Positions 6,607-10,027 of a DNA stretch of 10,027 nt are shown in pieces. The DNA is taken from assembly GCA_029939085.1 (NCBI GenBank), contig JAOZTQ010000019.1, positions 1-10,027 on the forward strand, given 5' to 3'. A model generated the notes under the pieces. It searched no databases. It worked only from the letters and a program-made list of their open reading frames with translations, and was not told where the DNA came from. The position numbers and the translations under genes are program-made. This stretch comes from Candidatus Nanopelagicales bacterium. GTDB lineage: Bacteria; Actinomycetota; Actinomycetes; S36-B12; GCA-2699445. Within the stretch, counting starts at the first letter, position 1. Each line of letters opens with the position of its first letter.

Positions 6607-8106
6607 ATGAGTACCTTGCCGACTGCTGAACTCCTCGACGCTGTCCTCGATGGGGGTACTTGGCGGCCGTGGGATGTGCCCATGGTTGATATCGCGGTAG
6701 ATCCCGATTATCGAGAGGAACTGCGAGTGGCCGCCGCTCAAGCAGGGTCCGATGACTCGGTGATTACTGGATCTGGGCGAGTACATGGTGAGCCGGTCGC
6801 GGTGATTGCGGGTGATTTCAATTTTCTGGCAGGTTCGATTGGGCGCGTTGCGGCTGATCGGATAATGGGAGCAGCGGATCGCGCGACCGCTCTTGGTCTG
6901 CCGTTGTTAGCGCTACCCTCCTCGGGCGGCACTCGGATGCAGGAGGGAACTCCCGCGTTTCTCCTCATGGCTGGGATCGCGGGTGCAGTCCGACGCCATA
7001 TCGATGCCGGTTTGCCATATTTGGTTTATCTGAGAAACCCAACGTTTGGTGGCGTACTTGCATCTTGGGGATCGTTGGGTGACACAGCGCACGCTGAGCC
7101 CGAGGCAATGATTGGTTTTCTTGGGCCTCGGGTCTACGAGGGTTTGACTGGGGAACCCTTTCCGGACGGAGTGCAGACCAGTGAAAATCTGGCGGCGGTG
7201 GGTGTCATCGATGGTGTGATGTCTCCGGAGCAGTGGCGAGACTACGTTGGATCACTCTTGCAATCTTTGAGGGCCCACCCAGAGAATCAGCAGCCGTCGC
7301 AAAGCTGGGAATCCGCCGGTGCCGATGGTGGCGAGGCGGACGCCGATCTACGGCTAGTTGCCCCAGAAAAATTCGAGGGATGGGCTGCAGTCACTGCCAC
7401 CAGAGAGCCGGAGCGTCCCGGCCTCGATACCTTACTCACCCGGTTAACTGGATTTTGCGAAATCTCGGGCACCCAGGCGGGGGAGCGAGCTGAGGTAACG
7501 ACGGCCGGAATCGGCCAGTTGGCTGGGATCGGTTGTGTGATTGTCGGATTTGATCGAGTGAGGCAGGATGCGGGTCATGCAGTGGGCCCGGCCGACCTTC
7601 GGCTCGCCCGACGAGCAATGGCGCTTGCTGAAAGATGGCGGCTCCCGTTGATTACCGTGATTGATACCAACGGTGGTGAACTCAGTGCCGCGGCCGAGAA
7701 CGGCGCATTTGCCGGTGAAATTGCTCGTTGCCTTTCCGATCTGGCTGCTCTGAGAACTCCGGTTTTGTCGATTCTGTTGGGCAGTGGGGTTGGTGGTGCC
7801 GCGCTGGCACTTCTCCCAGGAGACATTGTTTTGGCGGCAGCCGATTCATGGGTAACTCCATTACCCCCAGAGGGAGCATCTTTGATCCGTTACCGAACAA
7901 TCGATCGAGCGGCGGACATTGCGAATGATCAACGCATAACAGCGGCTGATCTGGCCGAAATTGGTGCTGTGGACCGGATAGTGGCACCACCGCGACCTGG
8001 TATGCCTAAGTTCGCAGTGGCAGTGGGTGAGGAGCTCTCAAGGGTCGTTGGTTTGCCACTAGATTTGGGGGCACGGGCCGCCAAATGGTCTGGGCTCTGG
8101 AGTTAA
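6607..8106 (+). CDS. Fused AccD/AccA-type acyl-CoA carboxyltransferase (AccD3-like)
   Basis: Probable carboxyltransferase component of a biotin-dependent acetyl- or acyl-CoA carboxylase. Two crotonase-fold halves are joined. The AccD-like half is at about 25-225, with PSSGGTRMQEG (104-114, oxyanion glycines), NPTFGGVLASWGSLGDTAHAEP and IGFLGPRVYEGLTG. The AccA-like half is at about 265-480, with GHAVGPADLRLARRAM, VIDTNGGELSAAAENGAFAGEIARCL, GSGVGGAALALLPGDIVLA and ITAADLAEIGAVDRIV. A linker of about 35 polar residues separates them. The four-cysteine zinc ribbon of bacterial AccD is absent. Length (499) and architecture resemble AccD3 of mycobacteria. No biotin carboxylase or biotin carrier gene lies in the window, so its partner must be elsewhere. 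The alpha half has DTNGG where classical AccA has DTPGA. Substrate cannot be decided from sequence. The gene stands alone and converges with the next one. Confidence 0.85.
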   Translation: MSTLPTAELLDAVLDGGTWRPWDVPMVDIAVDPDYREELRVAAAQAGSDDSVITGSGRVHGEPVAVIAGDFNFLAGSIGRVAADRIMGAADRATALGLPLLALPSSGGTRMQEGTPAFLLMAGIAGAVRRHIDAGLPYLVYLRNPTFGGVLASWGSLGDTAHAEPEAMIGFLGPRVYEGLTGEPFPDGVQTSENLAAVGVIDGVMSPEQWRDYVGSLLQSLRAHPENQQPSQSWESAGADGGEADADLRLVAPEKFEGWAAVTATREPERPGLDTLLTRLTGFCEISGTQAGERAEVTTAGIGQLAGIGCVIVGFDRVRQDAGHAVGPADLRLARRAMALAERWRLPLITVIDTNGGELSAAAENGAFAGEIARCLSDLAALRTPVLSILLGSGVGGAALALLPGDIVLAAADSWVTPLPPEGASLIRYRTIDRAADIANDQRITAADLAEIGAVDRIVAPPRPGMPKFAVAVGEELSRVVGLPLDLGARAAKWSGLWS

Positions 8107-8113
8107 CCCTCGG

Positions 8114-8452
8114 CTATCTTCTGCGAGTTTGATCTTCGCCGGGGCCCTTGCCGGGCGGGTCTGGAAATTCCTGCGCTTCACGAAACGCGGTCTGAAGCGT
8201 ACTGAGGCCGTCACGTAGTGGTGCCGCGTGGTGATGTCCCAAGTGGGGGACAGCTGAGTTGATCAGACCGGCCAAAGCTTCGATCAGAATCCGCGCTTCC
8301 GCCAGGTCTTGCTCTTCTTCAGTCCCTTCAAACAGCCCCAATTTAACTGCGGCGGCTGTCATAAGGTCAGTCGCGTGAGCGCCGAGAATTTCCACAGCCG
8401 AGAGCCTCATAAGATCGCGGGTGGCAGAGGTTGATTCGGGCTCTTGCGCCAT
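8114..8452 (-). CDS. DUF1844 family protein
   Basis: Small conserved protein of unknown function, widespread in actinobacteria and typically next to infC. It starts at the ATG whose complement is 8450-8452 and is 112 residues long, normal for the family. Family features: a hydrophobic helical segment ATDLMTAAAVKLGLF (27-41), EARILIEALAGLINSAVPHL (52-71), a histidine run at 73-75, APLRDGLSTLQTAFREA (77-93), and the C-terminal PDPPGKGPGED signature. The frame stays open upstream to 8848, but that part overlaps infC and does not resemble the family. TACGGT lies 6 bases before the ATG on this strand, compatible with leaderless transcription; a GAGGT lies farther out. It converges on the carboxyltransferase with 7 bases between stops and diverges from infC. 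Function not known. Confidence 0.88.
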   Translation of the reverse strand: MAQEPESTSATRDLMRLSAVEILGAHATDLMTAAAVKLGLFEGTEEEQDLAEARILIEALAGLINSAVPHLGHHHAAPLRDGLSTLQTAFREAQEFPDPPGKGPGEDQTRRR

Positions 8453-8503
8453 ACCGTGACCGTACCTCGACGGTGGGCTTGCCCTGGGGTGGGGGTTGTC
8501 ATC

Positions 8504-8509
8504 TACACT
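8504..8509 (+). promoter_or_regulatory. Possible -10 of the infC-rpmI-rplT promoter
   Basis: TACACT is a good TANNNT -10 in the only gap where this translation cluster could start. A poor -35 candidate, TTGCCC (8479-8484), is 19 bases away. A start near 8516 would give a leader of about 160 bases before the infC start. Confidence 0.4.
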
Positions 8510-8515
8510 TTGAGG

Positions 8516-8675
8516 GTTCTTGCCATTCGTAAGGCTTGGACTTGCAAGCGGACTCGCGTCCCACCGCGCAGCTGAGGCTAGCGTGGTCACCAACCTCATG
8601 GTTGTTGTCGCGCCGCCCTGCATGTCTGCTTTTCGGGCCGGTAAGCGTAGAAGATTCAACGACCAAGGAGGCGCT
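8516..8675 (+). promoter_or_regulatory. Long infC leader with small hairpins
   Basis: If the promoter at 8504 is used, about 160 untranslated bases precede infC. Three perfect short stems can be seen: GCTTG/CAAGC (8534-8538 with 8545-8549), GGAC/GTCC (8550-8553 with 8558-8561) and CAACC/GGTTG (8591-8595 with 8600-8604, loop TCAT). The region just before the Shine-Dalgarno looks unpaired. infC leaders are regulated in several bacteria, but nothing here matches a known leader family that I can name. Short stems like these can occur by chance. Confidence 0.25.
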
Positions 8676-8678
8676 ATC
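8665..8678 (+). promoter_or_regulatory. Strong Shine-Dalgarno with AUC start codon of infC
   Basis: AAGGAGG (8665-8671) is a full anti-16S match. Four bases later comes ATC (8676-8678), followed at once by SEEPRINDRIRVPEVRLVG, the place where actinobacterial IF3 sequence begins. No ATG, GTG or TTG in frame lies at a usable distance from this Shine-Dalgarno. The nearest in-frame ATGs (8622, 8598) have none. The same AAGGAGG heptamer precedes rpmI. Confidence 0.8.
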
Positions 8679-9326
8679 AGCGAAGAACCACGCATAAACG
8701 ACCGGATTCGGGTTCCCGAAGTACGTTTGGTTGGACCAAACGGGGAGCAGGTCGGGATTGTCCGTATCGACGATGCCTTGCGGCTCGCTGCGGAAAGCGA
8801 TTTAGACCTGGTCGAGGTGGCCGCAAATAGTCGGCCGCCGGTTTGCAAGTTAATGGATTACGGCAAGTACAAGTACGAAGCTGCGCAAAAGGATCGTGCG
8901 GCCCGCCGAAATCAAACGCAGACCGTGGTTAAAGAGATGAAGCTTCGCCCCAAGATTGATCCGCATGACTACGAGACCAAAAAGGGCCATATCGTTCGAT
9001 TTCTCAATCAGGGCGACAAGGTTAAGGTCACGATCATGTTCCGGGGCCGCGAACAATCTCGTCCCGAACTCGGTTTTCGACTTCTCGAGAAGCTTTCAGA
9101 GGACATCGAGGAAATCGGTTACGTGGAATTCGCTCCGAAGCAGGAGGGCAGAAATATGACGATGGTTATCGCTCCTGTGAAGAAGAAGTCCGAGGTTAAA
9201 GGAGCCAGATCTCAGCAACGCCGAGATAGGGAGCGTCGGGATGAAGAACGGGCCCAGCGTGACCGAGACCGGCAGGCTGCAGCGGCCCAAAAGAAAGCAG
9301 CAATGAAAACCGAGGTTGCGGACTAA
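8676..9326 (+). CDS. infC: Translation initiation factor IF-3
   Basis: Binds the 30S subunit, prevents premature joining with 50S and checks start-codon/initiator-tRNA pairing. With the ATC start it has 216 residues. The N-terminal domain (about 5-75) carries RINDRIRVPEVRLVGPNGEQ, DALRLAAESDLDLVEVA and PPVCKLMDYGKYKYE. After the linker, the C-terminal domain (about 80-170) carries VKEMKLRPKIDPHDYETKKG, FLNQGDKVKVTIMFRGREQSRPELG and PKQEGRNMTMVIAP. A charged tail of about 45 residues rich in Arg, Asp, Glu, Gln and Lys follows, as often in actinobacteria. The AUC start fits the known self-control of infC, in which IF3 represses its own message by rejecting the non-canonical codon (established for AUU in E. 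coli). ATG 8622 or 8598 would give longer forms with non-conserved N-termini and no Shine-Dalgarno. rpmI follows after 31 bases. Confidence 0.95.
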   Translation: MSEEPRINDRIRVPEVRLVGPNGEQVGIVRIDDALRLAAESDLDLVEVAANSRPPVCKLMDYGKYKYEAAQKDRAARRNQTQTVVKEMKLRPKIDPHDYETKKGHIVRFLNQGDKVKVTIMFRGREQSRPELGFRLLEKLSEDIEEIGYVEFAPKQEGRNMTMVIAPVKKKSEVKGARSQQRRDRERRDEERAQRDRDRQAAAAQKKAAMKTEVAD

Positions 9327-9337
9327 AAGTCGCAACC
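9314..9337 (+). promoter_or_regulatory. Strong hairpin at the infC/rpmI junction
   Basis: GGTTGC (9314-9319) pairs with GCAACC (9332-9337), and GACT (9321-9324) with AGTC (9328-9331), leaving one bulged G at 9320 and an AAA loop: ten base pairs in 24 bases. The infC stop codon TAA (9324-9326) sits at the tip. No T-run follows, and the rpmI Shine-Dalgarno begins 8 bases downstream, so a terminator is unlikely. It may be a coupling, processing or protein-binding element; which is unknown. Confidence 0.55.
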
Positions 9338-9357
9338 ACAGCACCAAGGAGGCAACT

Positions 9358-9555
9358 GTGCCGAAAATGAAGACTCACAGTGGGACAAAGAAGCGGGTCA
9401 AAGTTTCAGGTAAAGGCAAACTCGTGAGGGAACAGGCGAACCGCCGACACCTGCTCGAGGGCAAAAACCGCAAGCGCACTCGACGACTCGCGAAAAATAC
9501 CGAGGTATCTGCGGCAGATACCAAGCAGACCAAGCGACTGCTGGGTAAACGCTGA
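9358..9555 (+). CDS. rpmI: 50S ribosomal protein L35
   Basis: Small basic protein of the large ribosomal subunit, 65 residues, the usual length. The sequence MPKMKTHSGTKKRVKVSGKG followed by RRHLLEGKNRKRTRRLAK is diagnostic. The start is GTG at 9358, 5 bases after AAGGAGG (9346-9352), and yields the canonical MPKMKTHSG N-terminus. The frame is open upstream to 9316, but that would overlap the end of infC and adds no conserved residues. It lies between infC and rplT as in most bacteria. Confidence 0.97.
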   Translation: MPKMKTHSGTKKRVKVSGKGKLVREQANRRHLLEGKNRKRTRRLAKNTEVSAADTKQTKRLLGKR

Positions 9556-9598
9556 TCATTTTCCGAAGTGATCGCATCAGGCGAGTGAATCGGATCAG
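9552..9598 (+). promoter_or_regulatory. Possible alternative pairings between rpmI and rplT
   Basis: CTGATC (9552-9557, containing the rpmI stop codon) and TGATC (9569-9573) can each pair with the same downstream GATCAG/GATCA (9593-9598), which lies 6 bases before the rplT Shine-Dalgarno. Ribosomes finishing rpmI would disrupt the longer pairing, so it could couple L20 to L35 translation. The stems are only 5-6 base pairs, so this is suggestive at most. Confidence 0.2.
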
Positions 9599-9616
9599 GA
9601 CCACAAGGAGAAAAAC

Positions 9617-9982
9617 ATGGCAAGGGTGAAACGGGCGGTCAACGCTCACAAGAAGCGGCGCGAAATCTTAGAGGAAGCCAGCGGCTACCGGGGACAGCGT
9701 TCACGGCTGTACCGGAAAGCAAAAGAGCAGGTTACCCACTCCAAAATCTATGCGTATGACCATCGCAAGGCCCGCAAGGGCGACTTCCGTCGTTTGTGGA
9801 TTCAGCGAATCAATGCGGCAGCGCGTGCAAACGGAATGACCTACAACCGCTTTATCCAGGGTCTCCGGTTAGCCGAGGTTGAAGTGGATCGTCGGATGCT
9901 GGCCGAACTAGCAGTAAATGACCCAGAAGCTTTCGCTGTGCTGGTCGAGCAGTCTCGTGCCGCTCTACCCGCCGCATCCTGA
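9617..9982 (+). CDS. rplT: 50S ribosomal protein L20
   Basis: Binds 23S rRNA and is needed early in 50S assembly; in several bacteria it also represses its own operon by binding leader RNA. 121 residues, normal length. Characteristic stretches are ARVKRAVNAHKKRREIL, SGYRGQRSRLYRKAKEQV, YDHRKARKGDFRRLWIQRIN, and NGMTYNRFIQGLRLAEVEVD followed by RRMLAELA. The ATG at 9617 is preceded by AAGGAG (9605-9610) with a 6-base gap. A 61-base gap separates it from rpmI, the largest in this cluster. Confidence 0.98.
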   Translation: MARVKRAVNAHKKRREILEEASGYRGQRSRLYRKAKEQVTHSKIYAYDHRKARKGDFRRLWIQRINAAARANGMTYNRFIQGLRLAEVEVDRRMLAELAVNDPEAFAVLVEQSRAALPAAS

Positions 9983-9992
9983 CTAAGGTCAC

Positions 9993-10027
9993 GTGAACCA
10001 ACCGCAGGGCCCTACCTCGGTCAAATC
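9993..10027 (+). CDS. Possible start of a downstream gene (partial)
   Basis: A GTG at 9993, three bases after AAGGT (9985-9989), opens a frame reading MNQPQGPTSVK to the window edge. In actinobacteria the gene after rplT is commonly a TrmH/SpoU-family RNA methyltransferase, so that is a contextual guess. The eleven visible residues show no family motif, and the real start could lie farther downstream. Confidence 0.35.
   Translation, partial: MNQPQGPTSVK

Noticed and set aside
8520..8675. Open frame upstream of the infC ATC start
   Set aside because: The in-frame ATG and GTG codons lack a Shine-Dalgarno, the residues are not IF3-like, and 52 stop-free codons are unremarkable at this GC.
8453..8848. 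N-terminal extension of the DUF1844 frame to 244 residues
   Set aside because: It would run through the infC promoter region and into infC; family similarity begins only at the ATG at 8452.
9987..9999. Palindrome around CACGTG after rplT
   Set aside because: TCACGTGA is an 8-base perfect palindrome, but it includes the possible GTG start of the next gene and one such site is expected by chance; no second copy was noticed.

Overview
The window looks like chromosomal housekeeping DNA from an actinomycete-type bacterium (Actinomycetota) of moderate GC, mid-50s percent by eye (not counted). The evidence is the gene order (rpe - ribD - ribE - ribBA - ribH - hisE - hisG, then a DUF1844 gene divergent from infC - rpmI - rplT), the actinobacterial character of the proteins (the Rpe MDNHFVPN motif, the long HisG, an AccD3-like fused carboxyltransferase), frequent GTG starts and tight gene spacing. 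No mobile element, CRISPR array, rRNA or tRNA is visible.

Layout. Positions 1-45 may hold the last codons of an upstream gene. Positions 56-724 encode ribulose-phosphate 3-epimerase. After a short gap with a stem-loop and a possible promoter, 829-5376 is a packed same-strand cluster: the full riboflavin pathway core (ribD, ribE, ribBA, ribH), then hisE and hisG. Starts and stops there overlap by a few bases or lie within about 10 bases. The same run continues into an unrecognised 360-residue protein (5393-6475) with a histone-H1-like lysine-rich N-terminus and a regular 23-residue aspartate repeat at the C-terminus. A 131-base gap follows, then a fused carboxyltransferase (6607-8106). A small DUF1844 gene (8114-8452, minus strand) converges on it. 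The 223-base region 8453-8675 is the divergent promoter and leader region for infC, rpmI and rplT. The window ends in what may be the start of another gene.

How the genes fit together. Rpe interconverts xylulose-5-phosphate and ribulose-5-phosphate, and ribulose-5-phosphate is the substrate of the DHBP synthase half of RibBA. The GTP cyclohydrolase II half of RibBA and RibD supply the pyrimidine branch. RibH joins the two branches to make lumazine and RibE makes riboflavin. HisG and HisE carry out the first two steps of histidine synthesis from PRPP and ATP, so both pathways draw on pentose phosphates. No FMN riboswitch is visible in front of ribD. IF3, L35 and L20 form the standard translation cluster.

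Most worth a second look: the H1-tail plus 23-residue-repeat protein; the AUC start codon of infC behind a strong Shine-Dalgarno, which conventional start prediction would miss; and a strong hairpin at the infC/rpmI junction with the infC stop codon at its tip. Everything else is ordinary for this phylum. No clearly new multi-gene system is present.
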